From the NCBI GenBank assembly GCA_943736015.1, contig OX031060.1, positions 1,818,001 through 1,882,000 of the forward strand: 64,000 nt of DNA, written 5' to 3'. A model generated the notes under the pieces. The model did not search any database, was not told the origin of the DNA, and saw only the letters and a program-made list of their open reading frames with translations. This document shows positions 30,834 through 41,080 of the stretch, in pieces. Source of the DNA: Tridacna crocea (Eukaryota; Mollusca; Bivalvia; Cardiida; Cardiidae). Made by a program: the position numbers and the translations under genes. Position 1 is the stretch's first letter. The number at the start of each line of letters is the position of its first letter.

Positions 30834-31071
30834 TAAATCTTTACCAAACGACAAAATTATAGACTGGTCCAAAGTGGAAGCATTTGCAGACAACATAATA
30901 AATGTGACTGAAAAATTAAAATTTGTTTTGGGAAGGGTAGAAAACATTGTGGGAAAAGGAGAAAATGCTGGTTACCAGCATTTTCTCCTTTTCTCACAAT
31001 GTTTTCAAAAGACTTCATAAGGCTCTTATCTCAGGGTCATTAAACTTTGAGATTGTGTGGTAATGGACTAA
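30834..31071 (+). mobile_element. PB-A MITE
   Basis: Left TTAA decayed to ATAAA. The right end is CTAA shared with the next copy. A local duplication (CTTCATAAGGCTCTTATCTC) sits in the short arm. Confidence 0.8.
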
Positions 31072-31282
31072 CCCTTTTCAAGACCTTGAGAAAGAAGCCT
31101 TCTGAAAACATTGTGGGAAAACAAGAAAATGCTGGTAATCAGCATTAAAATTTTGCTCCTTTTCCCACAATGTTTTCTACCCTTTCCAAACAAATTTCAA
31201 CTTTTGAGTCACATTAAATTAGTCGTCTACAATGCTTCTAATTTGGACTATTCTAAAATCATGTCATTTAATAAATAGTTAA
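31068..31282 (-). mobile_element. PB-A MITE, hairpin expanded
   Basis: AAAATTTT-like bases are inserted in the right arm (GCATTAAAATTTTGCTCC). Ends ATAAATAGTTAA. Confidence 0.78.
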
Positions 31283-31319
31283 TATACAAAATATAAAGAT
31301 AAATTTAGCACAAAAATTA

Positions 31320-31474
31320 GCTCAATTTCAGAGCCTCATCTTCCAAAGAGTAGAAAACATGATGGATAAAGGAGAAGATGCCAGTTACCAGCTTTTTCTC
31401 CTTTTTACACAATGTTTTCAAAAGCCTTCCCCTGAAGGATTGTGAAGGCATCTAATAGTTCTGCATTGGGTTAA
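31320..31474 (+). mobile_element. PB-A MITE, 5'-truncated
   Basis: Hairpin loop CCAGTTACCAGC, right end GCATTGGGTTAA. Confidence 0.62.
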
Positions 31475-31548
31475 CAATGGCGGCGCTTTGATTCTGCAAT
31501 GTGGGTTATGAAAAAAAGATAATACAAGGAAAGAATGAATCAGACCAT

Positions 31549-31771
31549 CAACTCTACCACACAATCCAAACTTATAACGACCCAGAGAAAGAAGTCCATT
31601 GAAAACATTATAGGAAAAGGAGAAAATGCAGGTAACCAGCATTTTCTCCTTTTCCCATATATTTTCTACCCTATCAAAGTCAGAAATCATCATGGTACCA
31701 AGATTAATAAGTTGTCCGCAGATGTGCTGAATTTGGTTCAGTCCAAAAATTTGTCGTAAGGTAAAGAGTCA
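31549..31771 (-). mobile_element. PB-A MITE
   Basis: ACTCTACCACACAATCC to GGTAAAGAGTCAA. The left TTAA is lost and one base of the right is changed. Confidence 0.78.
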
Positions 31772-31990
31772 AAGACTCTACTAAAATATACTTTATTATC
31801 AATTAATATAACTTATAGGAACAATTTATTGTCATTATCACCTGCGATAATACATGTTGTCATAGCAACCTCTGTGACACCTTTGTTTACATTTGGTTTA
31901 TGACATGTATTTGCTGATTATCCATGTTCCATATTTGGATTCACTGTGATTTACCTCAATTTTGAAACTCCTTTTTTGTCCCAACATTTC
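31772..31990. other. no feature recognised
   Basis: Short AT-rich linker without repeat borders. Confidence 0.3.
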
Positions 31991-32335
31991 TGGCCTACTT
32001 CACCAACCATTCTTAAGAAGAATCTTGGCATAATTCAGAAGAACTTCCGTGTTGAATGTAACACAATTTCTGACTGGCTTAACTCACACAATCCCGACTT
32101 TTAACAACCCAGAGAAAGAACGCTTTAGAAAACACTGTTGGAAAAGGTGAAAATGCTGGTAACCAGCATTTTCTTCTTTTCCCACAAGGTTTTCTATCCT
32201 TCCAGAGAAAAACTGCACCATTTGAGCCATGCTGAAATTGCTGTCTGCAAATGTTTTCGATTTGGACAAGGCTAAAATTTTGTCCTCTGGTAAAGGGTTA
32301 ACCATATACATGTATTTTGGCCAATTGGAATTGGT
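31991..32335. mobile_element. FB1 foldback split by a PB-A MITE
   Basis: CTTCACCAACCATTCTTAAG to CTGACTGGC, then after the insertion CCATATACATGTATTTTGGC then CAATTGGAATTGGTGTTGC. The far end is lost. Confidence 0.68.
32079..32301 (-). mobile_element. PB-A MITE in the loop of FB1
   Basis: TTAACTCACACAATCCC to GGTAAAGGGTTAA, inserted at the TTAA of the FB1 centre GGCTTAACC. The short end lacks about 6 bp (CTTTACC). Confidence 0.83.
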
Positions 32336-32365
32336 GTTGCTTGATAGATCTATCTGAAATAACGC

Positions 32366-32712
32366 TTAAAGGTGGCCCTTCAGATTTTGGGACGAAAATT
32401 GTACAAAAGTGCAAAAAAAATCATCCTTATACTCCAAAAGCCTTTTAATTTTCATTCATAAAACGCCAGTAGTCAAACACCGTCCGACAACATGAGAAAT
32501 TAGAGATTTACTACAGCCCAGATCGACACCGACGGGAGACACGTTCTATTTTTAGATGACGAATTCCCTCATTTACATACAGGAATACACAGATTAAATT
32601 TCAAACATAGGGTCTGAAGAAGATATTATGGAAAATAATTATTAAATGTTTGTTATGTAATGGAATTTAAGCATTATGAGTCACGTGCCAGTCACTTGGC
32701 ATTCCCAATATT
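32366..32712 (+). repeat. 350-bp dispersed repeat, pair with 41487
   Basis: AAAGGTGGCCCTTCAGATTT to GCCAGTCACTTGGCATTCCC. About 85% similar by eye to 41487-41838 over its length. It includes GGAGACACGTTCTATTTTTA. No TSD found. Confidence 0.72.
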
Positions 32713-33141
32713 GTCATAGATTGTACATTTTTAGGGGCTGTTTTATGATGTAGAAGTCATACTAATAAAAAATATGGATGTTCTTTCTGAAGAAACTAGG
32801 GCTGTCACTGAATGTGACTTGATACATCAACCAGCGCTTTGACAGAAAAAAGGTTTCATGTTCAAGGGGAGATAATTCCTCAACCAGGAAGAGTTGACAC
32901 TTGAAAATTGCATCTTGCAAATCTTCAATATATGACCAGTATATGTGCAAAGTTTCAATACAATTGAAGGAAAGCTATAAGAGAAGTCCGCAATACAAAA
33001 TTACTAGTATTTTGTACACAGATGGACACACGGATGGACGGACACACAGCCGTTCGTTTTGCAGGGTAATAAATAGGAATTAGAATATTGTGACATGGTT
33101 CCTTTTTAAAAAAAGCAAGTTTCTCTCAATGAGGGTTAATC
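32713..33141. other. repeat-derived, poorly resolved
   Basis: GAAACTAGGGCTGTCACTG to CAGATGGACACACGGATGGA looks like bivalve dispersed-repeat sequence but no borders were found. Confidence 0.3.
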
Positions 33142-33370
33142 TTAACCTTCTACCACACAATCCTGACTTTTAATGACCCTAAGAAAGAAACCTTCTGAAA
33201 ACATTGTGGGAAAAGGAGAAAATGCTGGTAACCAGCATTTTCTCCTTTTCATACAATGTTCTCTTCCCTTCCCACTAGAAGTTTCAAATTTTCATTCACT
33301 TTTATTTTGTCATCTGCAAATGCTTTGAATTTGGACCAGTCTAAAGTTTTGTTGTTTGGTAAAGTGTTAA
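33142..33370 (-). mobile_element. PB-A MITE, intact
   Basis: TTAACCTTCTACC to GGTAAAGTGTTAA. Confidence 0.87.
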
Positions 33371-33394
33371 GACAATGAAATAAATAAAAAGACA

Positions 33395-33623
33395 TTAACT
33401 CGTTACCACTTGACAAAATTTTAGACTGATTCAAATTGAAAGCATTTGCAGACGTCAAAATAAAGGTAACTGAAAAATTGAAATTTGTTCTGGGAAGGGT
33501 AGAAGACACTGTGGGAAAAGGAGAAGATGCTGGTTACCAGCATTTTCTCCTTTTCCTACAGTGTTTTCAAAAGGCTTCTTTCTCAGGGGTGTCAAAAGTA
33601 GGGATTGTGTGGTAATGGGTTAA
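33395..33623 (+). mobile_element. PB-A MITE, intact
   Basis: TTAACTCGTTACCACTTGAC to GGTAATGGGTTAA. Hairpin with CACTGTGGG / CCTACAGTG in the two arms. Confidence 0.87.
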
Positions 33624-33671
33624 TAGGATAGAAAATACTGAATTTGCAGGAGAATGTAACAATGTGACATG

Positions 33672-33745
33672 GACAATGTAGATCAAAGATCAGACTGCAC
33701 AAATGTACACACACCTGTAGTCTGATCATGATCTACATTGTCCAC
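33672..33745. repeat. FB3 hairpin
   Basis: GACAATGTAGATCAAAGATC then AGACTGCAC, facing GTAGTCTGATCATGATCTAC then ATTGTC. Reference copy of the family also seen at 45996, 51343, 51640 and 59938. Confidence 0.68.
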
Positions 33746-33881
33746 AGAAGCAATTGTGTATGTGTCTTGGGTCCTAAGGGTTAATACAAGGAAAGATAAG
33801 GCCAGAAGCTTGTGACATGTAATCAAGATAGACATGATTGCATTTCCAATAAAAAAAAAATAGGGACTGGTTCCCTCACAG

Positions 33882-33935
33882 AGTCACGGAACTTTGAAAT
33901 CATAAGCAGCTTTCTGAGAAGTTACACTATTTCTG
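33882..33935 (+). CDS. candidate host exon 12
   Basis: Acceptor CTGGTTCCCTCACAG and donor TTTCTG/GTATTCC. Only phase 2+17+1 is open, reading SRNFEIISSFLRSYTIS. The leftover G joins CA of exon 13 to give Ala. Confidence 0.38.
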
Positions 33936-33956
33936 GTATTCCTCAAACTTTGATAA

Positions 33957-34166
33957 TTAACTCATTACTAAACGACAACATTTTCGGCTTGTCTGAGTGG
34001 AAAGTGTTTGCAGACAACAAAATAAAAGTGACTGTGAAAGGTATAAAACAATGTGGGAAAAGGAGAAAAATGCTGGTTACCAGCATTTTCTCCTTTTCCT
34101 GCAATGTTTTCAAAAGCCTTCTTTCTCAGGGTCATCAAAAGTAGGGATTGTGTGGTAATAGGTTAA
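33957..34166 (+). mobile_element. PB-A MITE, shortened long arm
   Basis: TTAACTCATTACTAAAC to GGTAATAGGTTAA. It lacks about 20 bp between the long arm and the hairpin. It sits 21 bp after candidate exon 12. Confidence 0.84.
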
Positions 34167-34208
34167 AAGTTTGGGATTGAAAGAATTTTAGATTTACTAT
34201 CATTTTAG

Positions 34209-34255
34209 CACAGCTGTTTTCAAAGAAAATTTGGCATTGTAACAGCCCTGTTGAG
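34209..34255 (+). CDS. candidate host exon 13
   Basis: Acceptor TTTACTATCATTTTAG and donor TTGAG/GTGTTT. Phase 2+15+0 reads QLFSKKIWHCNSPVE. An alternative acceptor CACAG four bases on would change phase. Confidence 0.35.
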
Positions 34256-34269
34256 GTGTTTGTCATTAT

Positions 34270-35241
34270 CAGGGGTCAAATTTAACTTTTTTGTCAACTA
34301 GCAATAATTTACTAGTGGCCATTTTTTCTACTAGCAAAAATCAATTTTGTACTAGCAATATTTTAACCCATTGCCACTCAGTCCCCTGTTTTAACAACTC
34401 AGAAATGGGAAACTTACGAAAACATTGATGAGCAATTTCTCCTTTTCCAGCAATGTTTTCTACATTATTAGAGAATTAAGTTTCCATTGTACCAATTTTG
34501 AAATTGTCGGCTGCAGACTATCAATTTGGGAGAGTCTAAATATTGTTGAGTGGGTCTCCTCTGTTTGCTTATGTAATAGCTGTATTCGACTGGTCAACTT
34601 TCGTAAAGCACAAAAATAAATAATAAGCTCCGCCTACTTGTAAGATGCCTGTTTTGTGCTTCACAAACATTACTTCGATTTGAGAGTGTAAGGTTTGTGC
34701 TTACCAAAAGTTTACGAAATTGTGAAATTTACAATTTGAGTACAAAGAGTGCAACACGAAAAACCGTGATAACCCGTCAAATACGGCTAATATTATAGCT
34801 CAGACTCTACACATTTGACAGTTTTATCGTTTTGGGGATCTGTGTATTCCGGCAATGTCAGGGAATACGGCCTTTTGCTGAAAAAACTAGCTATTTTCCA
34901 CTCCATACTCTCAGAGAGGCAATGCAGACAGACGTAAAAACAACGTCAGAATCGTCTACACGCTTAAAATTTCGGAAATATGTATTTACAGTATCGCAAC
35001 AAGCGTCTCTATGAATGTCACGTGGTCGGTGATACTCTCAATGGATAGTTCTACGCCGCATGCGGCAACACAGTGTACACGAAAAGCAACTGCATTCATA
35101 GATTAATTCAGATTTTTAAGCGGTAGGTTTACCCATTTTCCGGCGCACTGGCAAATCATTTCGACTGTTAGAATTTGACACTTGCATTTTTTCATTTCAG
35201 CCTGCATTTTGTGAGTTTGCGACTGTTAAATTTGAACCCTG
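34270..35241. mobile_element. hAT-like non-autonomous DNA transposon
   Basis: Ends CAGGGGTCAAATTTAAC and GTTAAATTTGAACCCTG, flanked by CATTAT on both sides (34264-34269, 35242-35247). CAGGG ends and the subterminal CTAGCAATA/ACTAGTGGCC motif are typical of hAT. The 972-bp interior has no transposase and hosts a PB-A MITE. The direct repeat is 6 bp, shorter than the usual 8. Confidence 0.65.
34363..34555 (-). mobile_element. PB-A MITE, left hairpin arm deleted
   Basis: TTAACCCATTGCCACTCAGT, then GAAAACATTGATGAGCAATTT, so most of the left arm is missing. Right end is poorly preserved. Confidence 0.68.
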
Positions 35242-35302
35242 CATTATTGGGCAAAAAGTAGGTTATTACCTGACAGGTCAATCTATCTTTTGTTTACTTT
35301 CT

Positions 35303-35529
35303 TTAACCCTGTACCACACAGTCTCGACCTTTAACGACTGGAAGAAAGAAGGCATTTAAAACATTGTAGGAAAAGGAGAAAATTCTGGATACCAGCATTC
35401 TCTCCTATTCCCAGAATATTTTCCACGGTATCATATACAAAATCCATCATTGAGTCAAATTTAAATTGGCTTCTGCAGATGTTTTCAATTTGGACAAGTC
35501 AAAATTTTTCTCGAATGGTAAGGGGTTAA
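35303..35529 (-). mobile_element. PB-A MITE, intact
   Basis: TTAACCCTGTACC to GGTAAGGGGTTAA. Loop CTGGATACCAG. Confidence 0.85.
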
Positions 35530-35754
35530 CCCTTTACCACACAAGAAAATTTTAGACTGGTCCAAATTAGAAGCATTTGCAGACGACAAAATCAAGGTGA
35601 GCGAAAAATCGAAATTTGGTTTGGAAAGGATAGAAAACACTGTGGGAAAAGGAGAAAATGCTGGTTACCAGCATTTTCTTTTTTTCCCACAGTGTTTTCA
35701 AAAGGCTTCTTTCTCAGGGTCATTAAAAGTCGGGATTGTGTGGTTAAGAGTTAA
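35526..35754 (+). mobile_element. PB-A MITE in head-to-head pair
   Basis: Shares TTAA 35526 and lies in opposite orientation to its neighbour. Both hairpin arms carry the ACACTGTGGG / CCCACAGTGT version. Confidence 0.87.
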
Positions 35755-35918
35755 GATTCATTTTTCTGCCAGGGAATAACACTGACACTGTCCACACATA
35801 AGAGATTGTAATTTTCACAATATTTTTTCCATACTTATAAATGTTATGACTAAAATTCAAATGTGTTTTAATACTTGCCTTTATTTTTTTGCCGCTATTG
35901 AGCCAATAATGATGGTCC

Positions 35919-36146
35919 TTAACTCTTTACTACACAATCCCGACTTTTAACGTCCCTGAGAAAGAAGCCTGTAGACAACTTTGTGGGAAAAGAAGAAAAA
36001 GCTGGTAACCAGCATTTTCTCCTTTTCCCACAATTTTTCTATCCTATCAAAGTCAAAAATCATTGTATTACCAAACTTTAATTTGTTGTCTGCAGATGCT
36101 TTGAATTTGGTCTAGTCCAAAAGTATGTTGTTTGCTAAAGGGTTAA
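35919..36146 (-). mobile_element. PB-A MITE, intact
   Basis: TTAACTCTTTACTACAC to GCTAAAGGGTTAA. Hairpin arms begin ACTTTGTGGG / CCCACAATTT. Confidence 0.85.
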
Positions 36147-36300
36147 CCCTTTACTCCATAAATACTCATTTCTGCATTGCGTGTAGGAGCCTTTGGAAAA
36201 CATTGTGGCAAAAGGTGAAATTGCTCGTGAGGAGCAATTTCACCTTTTGCCACAATGTTTTCTATGCTATCAAAAGGTGTCATATACGGTTAAGGGTTAA
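36143..36300 (+). mobile_element. PB-B MITE, deletion derivative
   Basis: Shares TTAA 36143. The core palindrome TCGTGAGGA-centred is intact, but the right arm jumps from GTCATATAC to GGTTAAGGGTTAA. Confidence 0.82.
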
Positions 36301-36404
36301 CAAAAAAGATAAATCCAGAAATGTCAACCAGTACAACAATCATGCTCAATAGTCTAGACCTTGAATGCTCTCAGGTATCAAAGCGCCCACAGTATATTAG
36401 ACCA

Positions 36405-36622
36405 TTGTATTGTATTGGAGTTTGAATGCCATTGTAACACCTGAGGTTATGTCATAGCATCCAGTACACCTATGCGTGTCTTTCACGGCTTCCTCACACA
36501 TGTAGTAACACAGCCTTTTTTTCCCAAACTCCTGACTATCTCTCGCATTAGAGATGAGAGTCAAAAGATCACCATTAAAAAAAGTGTGACAATCTGGGTA
36601 TAGAACCTGCAATGACCAAATA
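36405..36622 (-). mobile_element. SINE, diverged
   Basis: TTGTATTGGAGTTTGAATGC (tail), GTCTTTCACGGCTTCCTCAC, GATGAGAGTC and GGGTATAGAACCTGCAATGA match the minus-strand SINE at 13370. Confidence 0.6.
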
Positions 36623-36646
36623 ATATGTCATCCCTGGAACCCATGT

Positions 36647-36875
36647 TTAACCCATTACCACACCATCCCTACTTTTGATGACCCTGAGAAAGAAGTCTTT
36701 AGAAAACATTGTGGGAAAAGGAGAAAATGCTGGTAACCAGCATTTTCTCCTTTTCCCACAATGTTTTCTACTCTTCACAAAACAAATTTCAAATTTTCAG
36801 TCACTTTTATTATGCTGTCTGCAATTGCTTTCGATTTGGACAAGCCTAAAATATTGTCATTTGGTAATAGGTTAA
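36647..36875 (-). mobile_element. PB-A MITE, intact
   Basis: TTAACCCATTACCACACC to GGTAATAGGTTAA with a perfect hairpin. Confidence 0.88.
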
Positions 36876-36989
36876 ACATTACAATATTCTCCATGAATTA
36901 CAGAATGAATCAACTAGGATAATACGCCAGATAAACCAACCACAGAGCTGTAACCAAGCTGGTTAGCTTTTGTAGAGACTAGCATTGCT

Positions 36990-37335
36990 ATACTTATTGC
37001 ATGATGCCTGTAAATGCTAGCCTTGTGGCTAGGACACCAGTCTGAAGAACAGAAGGTTGTTGGTCTGATTCCTGGTCAATAGATAAGAACTTTACTAGGA
37101 AGGTTGTTTGGGGAAATCTCTGATCAATAAACATGAACTGAAATACTCTTATTTATCAGGAAACATTGGTATTTTAGAGGCACATGGAGTTATTCTAGAG
37201 AGAGTGTCCCTTTTTAATGACATCCGCTGTGTGGCATGGCGTCCCTTATTGCGAGGCAGTGTCTGATCATGTGGGTAGGGCTTCTGTGGCTTATTTAGAA
37301 AGGTTCTAGGTCCAATACCTGATCTCGTCTTATTA
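36990..37335 (+). repeat. two decayed tRNA-like SINE heads
   Basis: First: CTTGTGGCTAGGACACCAGT and GTTGTTGGTCTGATTCCTGG. Second: CATGTGGGTAGGGCTTCTG and GGTTCTAGGTCCAATACCTG. Both resemble pol III A and B boxes, too diverged to be tRNA genes. Confidence 0.4.
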
Positions 37336-37359
37336 AGTCTTTACCACATTATTCCATGG

Positions 37360-37589
37360 GAATAGTCATTACCAAACAACCAAATTTTAAGCTTGTCCAT
37401 ATCGAAAGCATTTGCAGATGACAAAATTTAAGTGACTGAAAATTTGAAATTTGTGTTGGGAAGGTTAGAAAACTTTGTGGGAAAAGGAGAAAATGCTGGT
37501 TACCAGCATTTTCTCCTTTTCCCACAATGTTTTCTAAAGGCTTTTTTTTGAGGGGCATCCAAAGTAGGGATTGTGTGGTAATGGGTTAA
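37360..37589 (+). mobile_element. PB-A MITE
   Basis: GTCATTACCAAACAACC to GGTAATGGGTTAA. A short extra terminus (TTAAGTCTTTACCACATT, 37333) precedes it. Confidence 0.82.
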
Positions 37590-37704
37590 TGACCAGATTT
37601 CATTTTCTTGTTGGGCACCATTTTTCCTGTCCTTGTACAGGAAACTGCTCCTTCATGCATAGCTTTGTCCAGATTTAAATACAATACCTAACAACAGTTA
37701 CCTC

Positions 37705-38030
37705 ATTAGGAAGATAGCTCTATAGATCAGTGGTTATGATGTTGGTCTTTTAACCCATTACCACACAATCCCTGTTTTTGACGACCCTGAGAAAGAAGCA
37801 TTTAGAAAACATCGTGGGAAAAGGAGAAAATGCTGGTAACCAGCATTTTCTCCTTTTCCCACGATGTTTTCTACCCTTCACAAAACAAATTTCAAGTTTT
37901 GAGTTACGTGTATTTCGTCGTCTGCAAATGCTTTCTATTTGGACAAACCTAAAATTGTGTCGCTTGGTAAAGACTTAAACCTAAAAAAAAAAGGATCCTG
38001 TCCACATGGGTTCAAATCCCGCCAGATGCG
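37705..38030 (+). mobile_element. tRNA-like sequence split by a PB-A MITE
   Basis: GATAGCTCTATAGATCAGTG then GTTGGTCT, the MITE, then ACC, a run of A, GGATCCTGTCCACATGG and the B box GGTTCAAATCCCGCC. Removing the MITE leaves GGTCTTTTAAACC, a tRNA-Lys-like anticodon loop. An inserted A run makes this a SINE head or pseudogene, not a functional tRNA. Confidence 0.55.
37750..37978 (-). mobile_element. PB-A MITE with covarying hairpin
   Basis: TTAACCCATTACC to GGTAAAGACTTAA. Left arm CATCGTGGG and right arm CCCACGATG carry matching changes from the family ATTGTGGG. Confidence 0.88.
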
Positions 38031-38068
38031 GTTTGTATTTTAGCTATGTATTTATTGTGAACTTTCAA

Positions 38069-38280
38069 GTTCGTAAGACTCAGAGCCATCCCTGTTTACT
38101 TATCTGCAAATACCTTGAGTTAGGATGAGCCTGAACATCAAATTTGCCACCGGGTAAAGAGTTTAACTTTAAATTTGACCTTCAAGTTTGTAAGACTGAC
38201 CCATCCCTGTTTTCTTATCTGCAAATACCTTGAGTTGGGATGAGCCTGAACATCAAATTTGTCGTCAGGTAAAGAGTTAA
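38069..38280 (-). mobile_element. two tandem PB-A long-arm fragments
   Basis: CAAGTTCGTAAGACTCAGAG to GGTAAAGAGTTTAAC and CAAGTTTGTAAGACTGACCC to GGTAAAGAGTTAA are ~100-bp direct repeats derived from a PB long arm (TTATCTGCAAATACCTTGAG). The hairpin is gone. Confidence 0.65.
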
Positions 38281-38440
38281 AGTAATGAAGAATAATGAAG
38301 AGTTACAGCAAGAAAATAAAAACTTTATAACATCAGCTCTCCCTGCAGAATCAATAGCAGACTGTCATATTATGTCAGACTTGGTTATATTTTTTGTATA
38401 TCATTTTATGGTACCTCATATATTTGATGCTATAATATAA

Positions 38441-38605
38441 TAGAGGATATTTGTTTTTTTCGGTGAAAGTTCAAAATTTATTTCATAGAGTGAACACCAT
38501 CAGTAACTTTTTCACGAGTGGCTATGCCACTCATGAAAATATTACCAATGGTGATCACTCGTTGAAATAAATTTCGATTTTTCACTGAAAAAAACAAATA
38601 TTCTA
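38441..38605. mobile_element. foldback MITE with TAGA ends
   Basis: ATATTTGTTTTTTTCGGTGA faces TTTTTCACTGAAAAAAACAA then ATATTCTA. Second paired block CACCATCAGTAA / TTACCAATGGTG. The centre CACGAGTGGCTATGCCACTC is itself palindromic. Confidence 0.68.
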
Positions 38606-39018
38606 TTTATATCATGCTTTTAACCCTTTCTGGGAGGAGCTTTATCAAAATCCAGTACAGTTCTTTTCCGTAATTCCTCGTGGTGTACCCCTCCTGCATA
38701 GCAACGCATTACAATATTACGTCAAGTGCAAGAAATGTAAGGTGTATGACGTCATATTTCCCATCTGGTTGTGAGGCATGCGCATTTTACCTAGGCAACA
38801 AGAACGTGAAAATCGGTATTTACACTGGTGGTACCAGTGTAAGATCGAAAAATATATTCACTGCTATTTCTCGATATCCTACCGGAAAGCATGAAATAAT
38901 CTTTGATATTCCTGTTTGTTTGTTTTTTGCACACGATGAAAGTAAGCAATAATTTTTTTATATTGCCTGCTTTGATATAGCACTCATATCTTTTTCGTGT
39001 GTGGCTAAGAGTGGGACT
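38606..39018. other. unassigned, CRE/NRF1-like sites
   Basis: TTACGTCA (38719), ATGACGTCATA (38748) and GCATGCGCA (38777) cluster, followed by palindrome CACTGGTGGTACCAGTG. A 90-codon plus-strand ORF (38680-38952) begins in this block but has no family likeness. Promoter activity is only a possibility. Confidence 0.3.
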
Positions 39019-39247
39019 TTAACCCTTTACGGAACAATCCTGAATTTTAACGTCCCTTGGAAAGAAGCCTTTTGGAAACACTTTGGGAAAAGGAGAAAAT
39101 GCTGGTAACCAGCATTTTCTCCTTTTCCCACAATGTTTTCAACTCTATCATGGACAAATTCTACCATTTCAGCCACTTTTAATTTGTCATCTGCAAATGC
39201 TTTCAATTTGGACCAGTCTAAAATTTTGTTGTTTGGGAAAGAGTTAA
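39019..39247 (-). mobile_element. PB-A MITE, intact
   Basis: TTAACCCTTTACGGAAC to GGGAAAGAGTTAA. The left arm has ACTTTGGG where the right has CCCACAAT. Confidence 0.86.
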
Positions 39248-39249
39248 AG

Positions 39250-39705
39250 CCATTTTGTCAACAGATGAAAATAAGAATGGCTGCCATTAACGATGTATAC
39301 CACAAATTTTCTTACAGACAGATTTTTTTTTTAAAACTGCACATACAAAGCTCATCATGTTTCTAGGAGATTAAAAGATTATATGGGTTACCATGCTTGT
39401 CAGTGAGAAATTTGTCTTTATCTAAAAAGAGTACCCGATATAATTTCAGTTTCAAAATATCAGCTTATATTGGATCTAACTTCCCTTTCTTTAAGAATAA
39501 AAAATTCAATTCGTTTTGCAAAAAAAATTATAGAAGCCTGGTTTTGACCATGGTAAATGTACAAATATGCATGATCATAATATAGACCATTGAGTTAAAA
39601 GGAGGAAATGGTTTGACAGTTATTAATAGTCAATATTTAATAAATACATATGTTCAAATTGACTTACTTTTCTTAAAATTTCTACAGTTATAGTATTTAG
39701 AATTT
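39250..39705. other. no feature recognised
   Basis: AT-rich. Acceptor-like TTTCTTACAG (39326) and AAATTTCTACAG (39689) lack coding partners. Confidence 0.35.
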
Positions 39706-39794
39706 ACAAAGTGAATAAACTCTAAACTAGTAGGAATAGAGTTACAAGAGTTATCCTACTAGCTTAGAGTTTATTCACTTTGTAAATTTTAATT
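39706..39794. repeat. 39-bp-arm hairpin
   Basis: AATTTACAAAGTGAATAAAC then TCTAAACTAGTAGGA faces TCCTACTAGCTTAGAG then TTTATTCACTTTGTAAATTT. Nearly perfect arms with a short loop. Likely a small foldback element. Confidence 0.72.
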
Positions 39795-39799
39795 TTTTT

Positions 39800-40108
39800 T
39801 CAGGAGCATAACAGTTACTTATAATTGACACAGTCCTGTTCTGTGACATTTAGGCGCTTTGTGGGGGTGTACGACACTTTTGTGACAGTTCTAGTTTCAT
39901 TCATTCCTATTTATACTACATTGTGTTATGGAAAAAGAGGGCCTGATGACAAATATCTCAAACACTAAGTTTATAAATTTTTAATTTGTTTTTTTTATCA
40001 AACAATTTTGCCATTACTATAATAGTAATGTTTGATTTACAGATTGTTCACATTGACAGGACGTTTTACTCCACTGTTCAAAGAGTTATGCCCCTTCTTT
40101 AATTATTT
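39800..40108. other. repeat remnant
   Basis: CAAAGAGTTATGCCCCTTCT is a phrase often seen in the TTTTTAGCTCACC repeat family. Otherwise nothing. Confidence 0.3.
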
Positions 40109-41080
40109 GAATATTGGCAAGGAAGCTTCGCGGTAAATATAAATTGATTTCGGCATACCTTCCTGTGAGAAGATATCGATTCCGTACAGAAATGTATTTA
40201 TCCTTGGACTGTCCGCGGAATTCTTGCTAGCATACTTAGGATTGTCTGCGTAAACAATCCGGAATAGGTCCGAAAGTTCAGGCGTGAAAGCGGATCGTTT
40301 CAGGACAACGCGGACACCTTTAGGATTACACCAGGAAACGTTTGGGACAACCAATTTCAGTGCACAACACTAGGCGGAGACGGTATGGAAATGCAGAAGT
40401 TGCATTCATAGTTTATGTTTGAGCGTTTGGATCTCTTGTTCCACAGACTGACATCGACAAATTTGCAGTGTAACGTCGCTCTAGACAAACAAGGATTAAA
40501 ATTACCACAAACTTCTAGTCGACTGTTTTTTCCCATGATCGACTTTTTTTTTCTTTTTTGTATCGGCATATTGTGTGCAGGAGAGATTAAAAACACATCC
40601 ACCCTGGTGGAAGTCAAACTGCAAGTGACAGAGCAATGATTTTGATATGTTAAAGGAGTAGGTTGCCTAGATACATTTTCCATTCATTGTTCAGAGAGCA
40701 TACCGCGACTGCTCTGGACGTTCAGGAAAGGTTCCGCGAACCTTCTGTATAGATTCCTCCTAGTGTCCGCAAGCTGTCCGCGTCGCTGAAGCTTTCTGGA
40801 ATATATGCGGAAGACTCGGGATGTTCTGACGATGTCCTGACGACGTTCTGACGACAACGCGGACAAGATGCCGAAGGTGTAAGGAAATTCATTTCCTCGT
40901 CCAAATTTTGCTCTTGATCAAAATTTCGACGCGGACAAAATTGCCAATCCGGAAGCTCCGAATCAGGCTGAAGCATCTAGGACAACAATAAGAAGCCATC
41001 AGGAACATGCGGAAGCTTTGCCGAATATCAAATTTGTTGTCCGCATGCTATCCGCGTATTGTCCTGGCCCTAGTGTACGC
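40109..41080. repeat. GC-rich unit with GTCCGCG/TTCTGACGAC motifs
   Basis: Dense GTCCGCG, ACGCGGAC and the triple GATGTCCTGACGACGTTCTG. It ends where a PB-A MITE is cut at 41081. Probably a non-autonomous DNA transposon similar in style to 11541-12613, but ends and TSD were not found. Confidence 0.4.

Noticed and set aside
37641-37690. Exon after the very strong acceptor TTTTTCCTGTCCTTGTACAG
   Set aside because: The open frame ends in a stop after 16 codons with no donor. Kept only as a possible alternative end.
37705-38030. Functional tRNA-Lys gene
   Set aside because: It is interrupted by a MITE and carries an extra A run, and the acceptor stem is not recoverable.
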